A DNA stretch of 64,000 nt. Origin: Prinia subflava. Taxonomy: Eukaryota > Chordata > Aves > Passeriformes > Cisticolidae. The translations under genes and the position numbers were made by a program. Shown here one piece after another: positions 23,830 through 38,293 of the stretch (within the stretch, counting starts at the first letter, position 1; each line of letters opens with the position of its first letter). The notes under the pieces are model-generated. The model did no database searches. It was not told the origin of the DNA and saw nothing but the letters and a program-made list of their open reading frames with translations. Location: positions 21,303,193 to 21,367,192 of the forward strand of contig NC_086257.1 of assembly GCF_021018805.1 (NCBI RefSeq), written 5' to 3'.

Positions 23830-26800
23830 GAAGAAAGAAATTACTTATGAGACTTAATTACCGAGTTATTGTTATTCAGTATTTAAAGCCCAAGTTTCAT
23901 AACTGCCTTGTGATATCAGCATTCATGTTCTTTGTCAGTATTATGCAAGCAGCTCACCTTGTGATCATGAAATACTGAAAAGTGCTTTCTAATGCTCACC
24001 CTCCTTTCTCAATGAGTCCATAAAAGCTCTTCTGCTTTCCATTAATTATGGAACAATGGGACATTTTCCCCTTAAAAAGAGCTGAGCCTTTTTTGTTTGT
24101 TCTTCAAGTTCTTGCGCCAGTTGTTCCTCTGAGACCTTTCTGTTCCACATGGCTAGACCAGAGTGTACATATCTTCTGTCTTTCACTGTCTTTTGCCACT
24201 TGGGAGAAAGCAGGAGGTTTGTGGACCAATCTTAGGGGCAGAGGTCTTGCTCTACTGAAGCAGTTCCAGCTGGTGCTTGGCTGTTTCTGGCACTGGTGTG
24301 GTTGGTATGATCTGCCTTCAAGGTTAACTGAGACAGCTGGGAAAGACAGGAGCAGGTCCAGTGGGATAACTCAATTTCCTTCCCCAAAGAGCTGAAATAC
24401 TAGCTTGCTTGTTGATACTCAGTTGTTTTCCAAGTGGAGGTTTGTTTAATACCAGAGGAAGTTCTTTCTGGCCCCCAGCAGGAGCCTGGCAGTGCAGCTC
24501 TGGTTTCACCTCTGCCAGGTCTGGATTTTCCTCACCTCCAGATTTTGCAGAACACTGAGAGCAGACCTCTAGTTTTCCTCCTGATCAGTCCAGTTCTGCC
24601 ACTCAGTGGCATCCAGAGAAAGGATGGGACAGGGAGGGTTATCCTGTTCTGTGGGGGTTGCCTGTGAGGTGGTTCTGCAGGTGACTCTCTGGAGATGGTG
24701 GGGTCTCTCTTGAAACTGTTGGGGAAATCTTGAATGATTTCCTTGACCTCCTTAAGAGATGCAGAATATAATCTTTCCTCTGAGCTTTCTCAAGAAAAAG
24801 GAAATGACTGTTTTTTCCCTTCCCTGTAGGGGGAAAGGGTTCATGTGTTTCTCTAAGCACAGATGTGGAGTGTGCTGAGCACACTGGAGAGGATGTGTTC
24901 CCAGGCTGCCCGGCCAGTGCTGCTTCTCCACCCCATCAGGCCTTTCCTTATGTACACATCTGGAGATCCATAACTCTTTTCACATGCTAATGAGGACTTT
25001 ATAGATAAGATCCCCTGTGAGGAAAGGAATGCTAGGAGAGTCTCACAGCAGGGGAAATCAAGGTGAGGAGTGGTCAAACATCTTCCTTAGATTCATATAA
25101 GTCATGCAGCCCCGGCAAAGCTCAGAGTAGAAGTCAGCCCCTTTGGCCTCTCATCCCGTGTTGTAGCCATTAAACTGTGCTCTCCTAAGATTAGATGACC
25201 TGTGGTTTTAGTGTCTGCAAGTCATGATGAGCAAATTCCTTTGGATAAATGTTTTTCTTGTATACTTGCCAACACAGAATGATGTTTGGGACATGAGGGA
25301 AGGGAAATAACTTGCAGGCGTCAATTTTCAGGAGATGAATCAGATGAAGAGATAATACCCAACAGGTTGGGGCTGTTGGAGCAGCTCAGTGGTGAGGATC
25401 ACATTCTGTGTCTCTGGTTTAGACTAAGTGATATGGAGAACCCAGGGTGCAGCTGCACTGCCAGCACTTACCGTGAGTTTGGATATTACTGAACAGTCTG
25501 GGTCCCTGGCAGGGATGAGATGTGGCACTGGAGTTGGGGCCTTGGGGTGGGTGCTAAAGGGATTGTAGTTGCATAGTACTTGGTGTTACCCTAACAAAAG
25601 ATCCATCCAGGCTTTACATCACTTGCAGTCTGGGAAAGCTGATAGTTGAGCTGGTTTCCCTGCATAATGAGTATTACCTTTTGACACAGGTCTTCAGAGA
25701 AGGAAAGGATTGCAAAAGTATCATCATGTTGTAGTAGTTTGTCTTCCTTACTGGGGCCTGGGGCTGTAAGGTAGATCAGAGCTCAGCTGAGCAGATGCTG
25801 CATTTGGCTTACAATGAAACTGCAGCATCTCCCTCCCTTCTGACTAGGAGAGGCAATGATGGGCCAGCTGGGTCTGCAAGGAGGGATGAAGTGATGCTTT
25901 CTGAGGATTTAGGGTGGCCTGGCAGAGTTTTTTGTACTGTTTGTTTTGCTTTCTGTGGTGGTGTGTTGTTGCTGAAACACATGGATTTGATTTCTGGTTA
26001 TGAGCATCCTTATCTGCTTCTGTAGCCATTAGCTCTCTGTCTTGCCCATGTGGGAAGCTGTAAGCTACTTCATCTGATAAAGCTTTTCTTATCTGTTCTG
26101 CTGTTTATTGTGTAGAATTGAAGTTACTCTAGGAACTATAAAAAAGAGGATGGAATCTAGGAATTGCAGCTGAGTTGTGATTCTCTTCTCTGCACAGGCC
26201 AACAAGTTGTCAATAGAAAGTATCAGTGTCTCTGTGCATCAAGCCAGAGCTGAGTTCTTGGTCATATGTCGAGAACAAAACACATGTCCTGAGATTTCCT
26301 TTCCTTCCTTGCTTTGTGCAGCATCAGAACACCCTGTTTGGCCTTTTAGACTCATCAGCCTGCTTGTGAAATATTCAGTAGAGTTTGGGCTGAGTTTGCA
26401 TCGCTGTCAGTGGGTTGCATCTTTTTGGAGTGGCTTTGATCTCGCTTACTCCGTGTTGAGTAATTTACACTCCTCTCACATGAGCTTCAGTGGATGTGCC
26501 GCCCTCTGAGAGTCTGGCCCTTGCAGGCTCTCTTGTTTCTCCTAATCGTAAGCATTTAAATGGTATTAAAGCTGCTTATCCCAGTCTTGTGCTTTTTCAG
26601 AGTCATTAACACCTCTGCAGAGAAAGTGTAAAACTCTAGTAAAGTCAGCTGGTGGCACTTTGCAATGGTTTGAATGGTTCTGGAGGGAGCAGAGGGCTGG
26701 GCTTTGTGCTGAGGAGGGTGTTTGGGAGAGGTGCTGGTGCTGGTGCAGGTCCCCATGGGTGGGAGCACCCAGGCGTGGTGGGTTCACCCTTGGGAGGTGG

Positions 26801-29800
26801 TGTTCCCCTTCAGCCTGGGGACAGGGCTCCTTTCTGGATGTGAGAACAGGCACCTCAAGCTTGTGTTGAGTTCTTCCCCCAGCCACAATTCCCTAGGGGC
26901 CAGAACCACCCATCTCTCCCTGTTTGCTGTGCCTCATTTAAGGGCATGTCTCAAACAATGTCAGCAATTTTCTTTTGTATTCTGTTACCTTTACAAAAAG
27001 GTCTTGGTGTTCAAGGGTGATCCCACCAGGAAGTCATCCAAGAAAACCCAAAGCTGGCTTTGTTCTTCACCTTGTATGTGTGTTCCTGTGCAGCAGCTGT
27101 GGTCTGATCTGCCTCGTGGCCATGGAGAAATCCCACCCTTGCTCTCATTGCTTGGTCTGTCGAGCCAGTTGAGCTCTGCACTAATTAATGGGAAATTGTC
27201 ATGACTAACGTCAGGCTGGTAGGAAAAACTAATAGGGGTGAATAATAGCACAAGGTACATGGAAATCAACGTTTTTCTCCTTGGAGGCTGTAGATGTAAT
27301 CCACTTAATATTCTATGGAACACAAGATTAATATTCTTCAGCATAATATATGTGAGGGCTTTTCTTTTTAGTTTGCTGGCAGAGGCACTGCTGCATTGCT
27401 AAAGCTGAGGACAGGGGATTAGGAGGCGGGGAAGGATGCTGACCCAACTTCCAGAGGATTCAGAAACAGCAAAATCTGGCTAGAAGAGATTAAACTTCTT
27501 CCTTGCTAGCAGGACTTTTCTGCAAGAAGCATGCCTCACACTGGGATAGGCCCTGTTGAAACCTGATAGGGTGTCTTTCAACTCTTTGGATGCCTAAATT
27601 ATTGGGGAATAGATCTGATTTGCTTGGACTGTGTGGTGTGACTCTGCTGGTGGGCTCCTACTGCAAAGCTGGTGCCTGCAGAGTCTGGAAACCAGCCCCA
27701 GCCTTGCACTTGTCCTCCTTCACAACACAGTTTTGCCATGATTTAAACTCTTAGAACTGCTAAGCTTCATAGAGGTTCCTTTAAAATAATAATAAAGCAA
27801 AGCCCCTGTTCTTTTTCTTTCACAGGATGGAAAGAATGCAGTGAGTTGCCAAGCCTAAAGAGGAGTAGATGCAGCAGAAATAAATAAATCAAGACCATTT
27901 ATTTTAAGTTGATTAATCTGATATGTTCGTAGTTTTCTAAAATAAAATCTAGCCCCAGAGAGTTTAGCAAATCAAATAACAATAACGGCAATTAATTTAG
28001 AAGCAGTTACTAATGTTTCTCATCCCCTTTTCAGATCCTTAAACACTCATGATTAATCTCACATTTATGACTGTGGGCCAAATCCTCGTGGGGATGTGCA
28101 GTGTCTCTCTTGGGTTGGAGGAGGTGGCCCTGAAGAGCTGACCCCATTCCTGACTGTGGGGAAGGACTGTGGGCTGGGTTGAGATGAGTGCCTGGTGGAT
28201 GCTGGCACCTTGTGCCTCCAGGAGGGTTTGGTCTGATTTTTCAGTTGAAATTCCAATTATTATGGGCTTCCCTGCCTGCTTTGTTTTCCTGTCTTGTACT
28301 GTCTTCAGCAGGCTGGTCCCTGTGGTCTTACAGGGCTTGCTTAGCTGCTGTGTGTGTGTTTATATTAACATTTTCAGCCTGGTTGTGTGAACTAATAAAA
28401 AATTGTGGAGCTCTGCAAGAAGCCAGATAATGTCACAGCTGGTTCCAGGGACCAGAGCTAGCAGAGAGCTCCCAAGGCAGGGAGGTGTCACAGGGCTCTA
28501 ATTTGACAGGGAGCACAATTGGTACTCTAAAGCAAAATGTGGTGATTGGATGTACAGGACATCAAGCAAAACCTGCACATCTTCCTGGGATATCTGGGAG
28601 AAACGTCCCTCTACTTTGTCTCATCCACAGTGCTGTTGTAATGCAGATATCAAAGGAACTAAACTAAATAACCTGTGTGCCCCTGCCCAGTTTACTAATT
28701 TGGGGCATTGGGGTTTGAAATAAAAAGTATTTCCCTCAATTTCTGAGGCTGTTTCACAAATGTACCAAGAAATAGTGAAAACTTGCAATGGGAAAAATAC
28801 TTCACAGCCTGGCAAAAAATTCTTGCTAATCACTTCAGCAACTGTGGATCAACCCTTATTCTAGGCTGGTTTTTTGGTGTGGATCAGGCAGGAGCTTGCT
28901 TTTTGCTGTGGGACCTTGTTTTCCACTCAGTTTGAGTTTCTGTCATAACCAACCTTTTAGACTTCCTGCCGTGTCTGCCATTACTGGAGACAGCCTGTGA
29001 AATGTAGGAAAAAGGGTGAGAAGCCTTCCTTTCCCCTTCCCCACATCTTAACTCTTGGGTGAGATGCATTTCTAAATTGAAACGTGCAAATTAACATATA
29101 TTTGATATTCTTTTAAATAATTTTGCTGATTTGTCAAAGACAATTCAGTGTGAAAGAGAGTTTATAGTACAAGGTTTTGGCAGCTTGTTGGTATACTTGT
29201 GGGGTTTAGGTTTTTTCTGCAATCTATCCTGCAGAGTTCTGCTCAATAATTCAAAGTGATTTGTTCCCCATATTGTCCTTTCTTGAAACTATTGCCACTG
29301 GAGAGTTAACTGCCTTTCTTGCTAACCAACCCTTGTAGAACCAAGTGTGAGGAGCTGATGACAAGTGACAAGCTGTGGGTAAACTCTTTGAAAAACACGA
29401 AACCAGCAGATAACTCCATCTCCAGATGATCTGTGAAAACTGGGCTGATGTGAGAAACTCATCTGAATCCAGCAGGGAGGTGGTGTTTCTCCAGACATGT
29501 GTATAGGGACTAGAAAATATTGAAAAGTAATGACACCTGCTCTGAAGTGGGATTCAGGGATTTCTGGAATGCATGCCAGGCTGTGTGTTGGTTGTTGCAC
29601 TCTGCTGTTGAAGTCTGTAGTCTGTGGGTTGTTGATGCTGCAACCCTTCCATCCCTGACAGGTTTTCTGGTCAGCTCAGCACACAACCATGACTGAAAAA
29701 TAGACATGAGAGGTACAAAACCATCCTGGTTTAAAAAAGCAAAAGTTTAAAGATTGCTTTTCTTTTCTTCCTCCAAAATGCATCTGGGAGTGAGGCGTTC

Positions 29801-32800
29801 TCCTGTTTTAAGCCATCCCTCTGACCAAACTCTCACTGCAAGGAGGGAGCAAGGCTGTCATTTCTTGACAAAGGTGATCCCAGATCGTGGCCCCAGCAGC
29901 CTCCTGTGAGGGCTGCAGAAGCTGGAGTGTCCAGCAGTGCCTCAGGAAGGTGCAGACTGGCTTCTGCCACCCCTGCAGACACGCACAGGCGCAGCCACAA
30001 GCGTGACCTGCTGCTGGAGACTGAATATTTGCCTGGGTGTGGGAGGGTGCTCCTTTCTCTTGGCATGAGCTTGGCAGCAGCCGTGCTTTACACAGTGCAT
30101 GTCCAGGACTGGGATGTTAAGAGGCTGTAGTTCCCAAAACAGCTGCCTTGGTAAGTAATTAAACCACCTCCTCCGAGACCCCATAAACCTTTAACAGCGT
30201 TTAGTGGTAGGTAACGACTTCAGCTTGATGCAGACATTTGCTGGCCAAGGTTGAAACTCTGTTTCTCAGAGGGATGAGATCTAAACATTTAGGAATAATA
30301 TCTTATTGGTCTGAAACTACACAAATGACTTCCAGTGAGGAGAGCGTCCAGCTGCTGTGCTCCAATTGATGTATGCATCTGAAGAAGTGTGGTACAATAC
30401 TGGTAGTGACTTTAGATCTTCTGGGGGCCATAGATGTGATTTATAACTGGCACTGCAGCTTTTTAGAGACACTGAGCTCAGCCAAACCTTTTATATATTG
30501 CCCCGTTGAAGTTGTGTGCTTGAATTAGGCATATGTTGAAGGGGTTGATGGCACTGAGGCTGCATTCATCTAGCAAGGCATTGAAAACCTTGGGGTTCTC
30601 TTAGCAGTCGTGCTCTTGCTGGTACTTCTGGTCTGATTGGCTTCTGGCTCTTCTAGATGAACAGTCTTCTGTGAACTGCAAGGTGGGCTTGTCATACAGC
30701 TGCAAACAATTCATGAAGTCTGTCCTGGTGATCTGTGGAATGTGCTCTAGAGCTTTAAAAGGGTGAGAGGGATGGCTGCTTTGGAGGGAAGCTAACTTCA
30801 AATGAAGAATAAGTACATTTGTGTTGTCTTGAGGGTTAGTGAATATCTCAGCATTTTCTCACCTGAGACTCACAGAGGACACAAGTTCATTTTCGTTAGC
30901 CTCAAGTCAAAACTTGCTGCCTTTTGCTTGAGTGAAGAGAGGTGGACTCACCATGTTGCTGGTCATGCTTTTGAAGGAGTGGGAAGGAGGCTTGGACCCT
31001 TCTTGTTTTGATTAATGTAAATGTGTAGCTTGTGTGTGGCTTTTCCTTGGCCTGGACTGCTCTGACATGCAGCATTGGAGGAAGGTTAATTTTAGACGTC
31101 ATCGTTGTCCTCTCCTGGTATCACTGCTGCACCTTGGGCTGTGGGACCCACCATTTACAGTGCTACAACAGCATAATTTTGGTTGGAAAAAACCCATTTT
31201 TATCCAGGTTGGTATGTGTGTTCCTTATAGAATTGGAGCTCCCACATATCATATTTGTGGAGAGGGTACAGAATGGCTGCTTTTTCTTTTGACGTTCTAG
31301 AAAGGAGAAACTAGGCCAGAAGAGCTCTAATTTTGTGTGTGCAAGTATGAGTCTGTGAGCAGGAAATCTGGAATACTCAGTTTATTGTAGCTTCATTGGC
31401 TTGGCCTCTGCAGAATCAAGTGGGAATGAACTGTGCATATCCATAGGGGATTTTGTATTTTTCTTGCCTTAGCACTGGTGTTGGCTATTCCTTTGCTGGC
31501 TGGGGGCTACAAATCCACACTTACATCCTAAATTGAACAGGTAATAGTTGAAGAAGTAATACAGTTTTATTGACTGAAAAGCCCAGTGTGGTGATTAGTT
31601 CTTATTTAATTTTGCTGCTGCCAACTACTGGCAGGTCTTAACATTCTGGAAAGGATAGAGATGCTCACATGGTGGCTGGAGCTTTATTACAGTGAGAAGT
31701 TGAGGAGGAGAGCGCTGGAGACTTGGGAGAGTGGATTTATGGCTTAGGAAGGGGGAATGGACAGAGCACAGATGTGGCACTCAGTAGGGCCTGGAAGAGC
31801 ATCTCCTGGTGAGATGCTGCAGAGGAGTGGTTCAAATAGAATTGTAAACAGGCTTCTCAGCTGTCCAGGTGAGCAATTTTTCTTTTGTTAATAACTTAGC
31901 TTTGAGAGCAGTTTTTCTTACGCTCTGTAGTAATGCTGTTTCTTGACTAACATCTTCTTTTAAGTTAACGGAGCTGGATGTTTGGGGGTGAGGGAGGACA
32001 AACTGCTTCTTCAAAATGGAAACAAAGCCCTTGGGGAGTTCATTATTACTCTTCCAAGTAGAGCAGCTTGTATTGCTTGAGTAGGCAGGAGGTGCAGTGG
32101 TAGATGGCATTGATGATAGCTTGTTTTGTGAGTCTCTGGATGGGTGGGCGAAGGAGGGGAAGGTACCAAAGCTAGCAGGAGAAGGCGTGAGATTAAGCAA
32201 TCCCTGTGAGGGCTGAGTAATATCCAGTAGTCCAGCATGGTTCTGCTTCGTTGCTTGGCTTTTATCTCAAAAATACCTGTGCAGCCTTTTGAGTTTTTTT
32301 GCACCGCTTTAATTAATGGGCAGGCTTAGGGCTATGTCTGTGCAGTTGAAACTTAAAAAAGGTTGTGTCACCAACCTATTTTTTAGAAAGTTCCCAGTGA
32401 CTCAATCGGTATTTTGTTGCCTTGGCCTCTGCCTTCCTGCTTTGCTGCTGTCTGCAGCTATATTAACAATCCTCTCCTGGCTTGTGCAGTCTGTCTTCAT
32501 ATTACTCACAGGGCTGTTAACTAGAAGTGCCTTGGAGATGGAGACAGCCAGCTGATTACTAAAAAGCAGCTGTGTCTTCAAGTGCTCTTCAAACCCCTCT
32601 ATTTTTCTCTGAACCGTGTCATTTGGGGTAACTTCCCCAAGGTGATCCAGACCTTGTTTTGTCAAACTGCACAAGTGCTTCAATTCCTGCTGTAGAAGCC
32701 AGCACAGAAAGCGTTGCAAAACGAGGGAACTGATGCGCCTTCAGAAGGAATAGCAGGGGGCTTTGTAGAGCTTGAGGTTACCTGGGTCCTGATGCCTGGG

Positions 32801-35800
32801 AGATTTATGGCTGTTCACAGCTTCTAGAGCTTCCTGCTAACATGAGAGGTGGCTTCACAGAGTGTGGCCCAGCCCAAGCATTTGGCCTTGGAGAAATGAA
32901 ATCTGGGCAGGTGTATAGTGTGAGAGCTAAAGGCTTCATCCTTGCACTCATTGCAGTGATGCTTTGCATAATCAGAAATACTACCCTGATGACAGTTTTG
33001 CCTATTGAACTCTACTGCTGAAAGGCTTTTCTGTCTCTCCTGCATTTCTTGCAAAACCTTTCTCACATTCTGGATCAGTGATCTTTCACTTCTGGCTGGA
33101 GCTTGGGAGGGTGGGAAAACTCAGCTTTCTCCAGGCAGTTGACACCTCCAGACAGCCACTTGAGCTGGCAGTGCTGCCATGCCAAGCTGTGGATTGTGGC
33201 TCTCCTGGGCTGTCTGGGTCTCCTGGGCATTGCCATTAGTTTACACAAGCCAGCTTTTTGGGAAGAATGACCAAAAAAATGACTGATGCTTCCCAGTGCC
33301 AGAATTTGTCCTTGTGACTGCCAGGACTTGTCTAGGCAGAGCGAGCTGCACACAGACAGAGCTTGCAGGGTCTCGTGTTGAGGATGATGAGTAAATGACT
33401 TTGTAAGCCTGCTTTGGTTTATGTGGGATCTCCTGTTGAGGCTGTTTTATTATGGAGATGTAAGACAGAGGCTCATAATATCCTGATGCTTGGGAGCATT
33501 AATTGCTCAGGCTTTATATCTTGGTGGAGATTAAAAAAAACTCTTCTGATGCCACAGAGCTGCTTTAGCTGATTCGTGCCTGGGGACACTCCTCTGTTAC
33601 TGACCCATAACTGCACTGCATCCAGTTACACAGTGCTTTTTCCTTCTCTAAGGTTGTAGCATTTGCTTAATGACTGGGTAGCTCCATGATTTTTGGCCAA
33701 AAGTTGTCATTAACTGCTAGAATTGGGGGACTAAGTGCACAATGATTACAGAGGCTCCAATCTCTGATTTCTCCTCCTGTGCATCCACAGCAATCGTGGT
33801 TTAATTGGTGTGCCCCTGGGTTCCCCTCTCCTGAGCATCTTTCCACTGTCTCCTCATGTAACCCTTCCTGTTACATCCCTTTTGTGTGGGCTAGAAGGGA
33901 GAAAATGAGTCTCCTTCAAGGAAAACAAGCAGATTTGGTGTACAGGCTGTGTATAAATATTTTTTGTGTTTATGGACACCTGCATGATGGTATTTAAAGA
34001 TGGCTAACTTGTGTTCTGCTCACTCAGCATTCACCAGAGCCAACACTGATACACACCTGCAGCCCTTGGCCCTGAGGTGACTTAGCCCTGGATATTGCTC
34101 TCTGAATAGTCTCCTCAAGCAAAGTGTTGGCTCTTTTGTGCCTTGGACTCATTGAGACATCATGGTGTGGGCAAGGACATCTTTCAGCTTTAGTTCTGTG
34201 AGGTCTGGGTTAGGCAGAAGGGAGGGAGCAGTTTTGACCAGGAACCCACAAGCCCCACTGTGTGCTCCATGCTGATAAGGTGTCCTCCCTCCTTCAAAAG
34301 GGAGGTCTGTTTTGTTACTGAAATTTGAAATATCCTGCTTTATCATCCACACACAGAAGTCCCTTTTCTGATAATGCACCAGTTTCAAATACACTGTTTA
34401 TTGAAATGAAGTGGACTTTTTTTTTCCTTACCCATGATATTGCTGGAAAGGATGATGCCTCTGTGTTTTTCTGTGTCTCAAACTGGTTTCAGCCACTGAA
34501 ATGTTACTACCACTGATTTTCTTGAGAGATTAGGAGAAACATAACAATTTCCCACTTGAATTTGAGCCTGTCCTGGCTTTACTTGTGGCAGCATGGTCAT
34601 ATCCTGGCACGAGAGACCTCAGGTCCCAACCCATCTCTGCCTGGAGGAACACTGGGTCTGCAAAACCCTTGCTGCAGGTGCTGTGCTGTGAAACATTTCC
34701 CATCCCATGGGCAGCTGAAAAGTCCTATGGAGTATTTTGCTGCTTTATGGAGAGCCTGAGTTTGCTCCTGTGTCTTCTGGCACAAGTTCTGAGTAGCAGT
34801 AGCAGGGAGGGAGGAGGGACCCTACCTTAATTTAAGGGGTCTTGGCAAAATCCTGGTGCTATTACAGCTGTACAAATCCTTTTCTAGTTAGAGTGAAGCT
34901 AACATAGACCTGAACATTATTTGTAGGTTTGTCTTAAATGCTGCCTCTCTCCCCCATTTTAAACAATGCACCTTCTTTGCCTAAACTAACAGCTCACCTC
35001 ATTTTTTTCCTTTTATTTGCGGGCTTGTTATTCAGTGCAGATGTTTTCAGTTACACGAGGTACAGTAGTTCTTGTGAAGGCATTCTGGGGTGTGGGAAGC
35101 CAGGCTGCATCAGCCTTATCCCATGTGAGTCCCTCCTGGATCGGGGAGGGGACATCAGCACAGGGAGGTAGGTGCCAGGCTGGAAGCAGCCCTGTGGGAT
35201 GAACTTTGCAGCCACTCCCAGCCAATGCAGCTGTGAGCCCTGATCTGCAGCACAGGCTATATTTGGTCTGAGATTATTCCCTGCTCGGCCTGGATTGGTC
35301 CTGGTTGGGGCTCTACAGGGTGGATTTCTTTTTCTCCTGGCTAACATCACCCAGGCTGTGTGCCTCTCTGTGTTTCTCCCTCGCTGCCCACCCCAGCCTG
35401 CCCGAGCTGCTGTTGCTGCTCTCTGTTACCCTCCTGCAGCATCTCAGCAGGGGCTTTGTGGGATGTGCAGGATGTGCCCCTGGTACCAGGGACAGCCTAT
35501 TCCCCAGCATCCATTAAGATGCAAATCTCTTTTCTGTCTATGAATCAGTCTAGGGGAGGCCAGTGGGAAGCAGGGTTTTATTCCTTGCCCGCACCATCCT
35601 TTGCTGTGTGTTTTCTGGAAAGGCCATTAATAGCATATTATTCCTGGGCTGTGATAGTGGCTCTTGGGGAGAAGCTTTTCCCTTTGACTGCCTGCTGCAT
35701 GGGAAGAGGGCAGCATGTCTGGGAGGAGAGATCCAGCCCCCTGTGCTCCCTGGCAGTGCTGGCTGTGCTGAGGTGGAGCTGCCTGTGGCAGCAGTCAGGG

Positions 35801-38182
35801 GAGCAGTGTCACTCCTGGCTGTGCCCTGAGATGCCCAGTTACCTTGACAATGCTTCTGGGGAAGTGCAGGGAGAAAAGAGGATGGACAGAGGACATGGCA
35901 GGAGAGAAACTGCCTGGCTGGTGGGAGCTGGAGTGGAAGGTGTGGGTGATGGGAGCAATGGGGGAAAGCCCTTCTGGCACAGAGCTGCCCCTGGCTGGCA
36001 CAGAGTTGTCCTGCGCACAGCAGAGGCAGGTGTGGGACTGGCATCACACACAGGTGATGATGGATGGACCCAGGCAAACCTTTTGGAGCCACAAATGCGA
36101 TGTTTGCACACGTTAGAGCAGTGAGCCTGGGATGGTGGGATGGGGTGCTCTTTAGTTTGAGGATTTGTAGGAAGATGTTGGAAAATATATTGCAAAAACG
36201 AGTTCTTTTTATCATAAATGGCCAGCTGCATCCTTGGATGTTTCTCCAAACCTCCTGAGTATATGCCCTAGGCATAGCTTTCTTCTGCCTTAATCTCCTA
36301 GTGAATATTCAAAAATAGATATACTTGTAGCACTGGAAAAGCCTCTTTCAGAGTTGTTTCAGCACTGCAGAGAACAACCCTTAGGAAAGAAACTCAAAAA
36401 ATAAACAGCAGCTGCTGCCATGTTTCCCCCTCCCCCGCCTCCTCACCCAGTGTGGAAACCCGGTGTCAGTTCCCTTTCCCACCCATTCCTGGCATTTCCC
36501 TGCCTGGTACCAAGGCAGCAAAACCCACAGGCTCTCCACACCCAGCTGAGATGCTCATGCTGGAAACCTGTTGTGCTGCAGCTTCCCCTGTGTCCGGCCA
36601 AGGGTCTGGATGGAGGGCAGACGTGTCCTGGGTGGTGTCTGAGCTCCTCCAGCACAGCTCCCCTGCCCTTTGCTGCAGATTGTCCCACTGAAGGCTGAGC
36701 GAGGTTCCCACCCTGGAGTACCCCCAGGCGTCTGGGGCAGCCTGAGGAAGCTGCTGGTATGATGGAGGAACAGGCAGAAGGGGATGTGGCATTTCATGAA
36801 TGATCAAAGGAGCCAAACCCTGGCTGCTCCACGGCAGCACGTGTTCCTGACTGGGTGGAAAGCCGCCCCAGCCACGTCAGGATTCAGATTAATTTACTTT
36901 TGTGGCACTACTACTGGATGAACCTTGTTTCTCAGCTTCTCACAAAGATCCTGTGTTTGACTTTTGGGCCCAGAAGCATCTTGAGTTCATGCAGCTTTGT
37001 AATGAATGAAACCTCTGTGTCTGTAATGCGGTGGTGGGTGTCCATCTCCTCTCTCCTCAGGAGTGCTGCTGGCTGATCCTCCTCGGCCTGCTGGAGCTGA
37101 CAACTGACCTGTCTGCATCCCCTGGCATTGCAGCTGGTGTCCCTGGGCTCACTGGGATGCCAAGCCATCCAGCAGCTCAAGTGACTCCAAACCCAGCAGG
37201 GAGGATGAGGATGGGAGTGTGGGAGGCAAGGTCACCCCTTGGCTGGGTGGGCTCAGGGACACACAGACCCCAGGGATGCCAGGATGTCTCCATGGCCGCC
37301 AGCTTCCACAGGGATTGTGCTCTCCAAAATCGGAGTGATGAGTACAGGAAAAGGAGGAGGAGCAGGAGAGTATAAATAAAGCTTCTGGAAGGGGAAAACC
37401 CACCGAGAGGAGAAAATAGCAGCGCTGGTTATTCTTTCTTTCCCCACCCTCCCTCGTACCTCACTGCTCATATCATCTGTGGACTGTGCTGGTGGGTGCA
37501 TGTGTGTGTGCGACTGCACTTCCCCTGGCTGGGCACATGCCAAGTGCAGGGGGATCTGGGGACAGGGTTTTGTGCTTTGTTGTCACCTTTACAAGGTATT
37601 GTGTCCTCATGTAGCATTGCCTTGGATCTGCTCATCTCAGCTGACAAACCGAGATGTCAACAGCTAGGATGCTCCAAACCAAAAATGGCCTTTAGATCGA
37701 GTAACACTAATGGTGCTGATCTCAGGAACAGACATGGAAACCCCTGCTTTGAGCCCCAGAATGACATCCTGGCAGTTAGCTTGTTTTATTCCAAAGCTGA
37801 TGCATAAGAAAATCTGACTTTTAGTAGCAAATGTTTGCTGTTGCATTTAAAGCATGCACTGAGTGTTCATTCATGGAGCAGATGACAGTCAGATGGATGG
37901 ATGCTCACTCACAGCACCTGCCTGGCATCTCCCAGCCCAGGTGGTGAAGGTGGGCAGTGCTGGGTGGGTCTGTGCTGCCCAGACTGCTGGGGCTGCCCAC
38001 ACAGAGCACCTGGACAGTGCCACACTTCTGCAGATTGTCCCTGTAATTTCCATCCCAGGTCTGCCTGAAAACCTTAAACCACTCAAAATTTTTGTCAGAA
38101 AAATGTTGATCTTCATCAAATATTTATTTTTTCATAAGTCTATAAATATTGCTTATTTAATATTCTTTTTCTTTTCTCCTAG

Positions 38183-38293
<111 letters not shown>

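Larger units (their letters stand above)
11639..38182 (+). other. TNIK: TNIK intron 1 (26,544 bp)
   Basis: The intron is bounded by GT at 11,639-11,640 and AG at 38,181-38,182. The first ~600 bp are GC-rich CpG island with simple repeats and a G-quadruplex motif. The remainder is ordinary AT-richer intronic sequence with CR1 fragments at 16,069-16,318 and 19,368-19,550. There are short A-runs (16 A at 23,814-23,829) and a small GGAT-type array at about 21,020-21,062. Many AT-rich stretches could be conserved non-coding elements (for example 14,340-14,560). No further exon, tRNA or pseudogene could be supported on either strand. The open frames present, such as the one at 35,360-36,124, resemble nothing I recognise. 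Confidence 0.9.
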
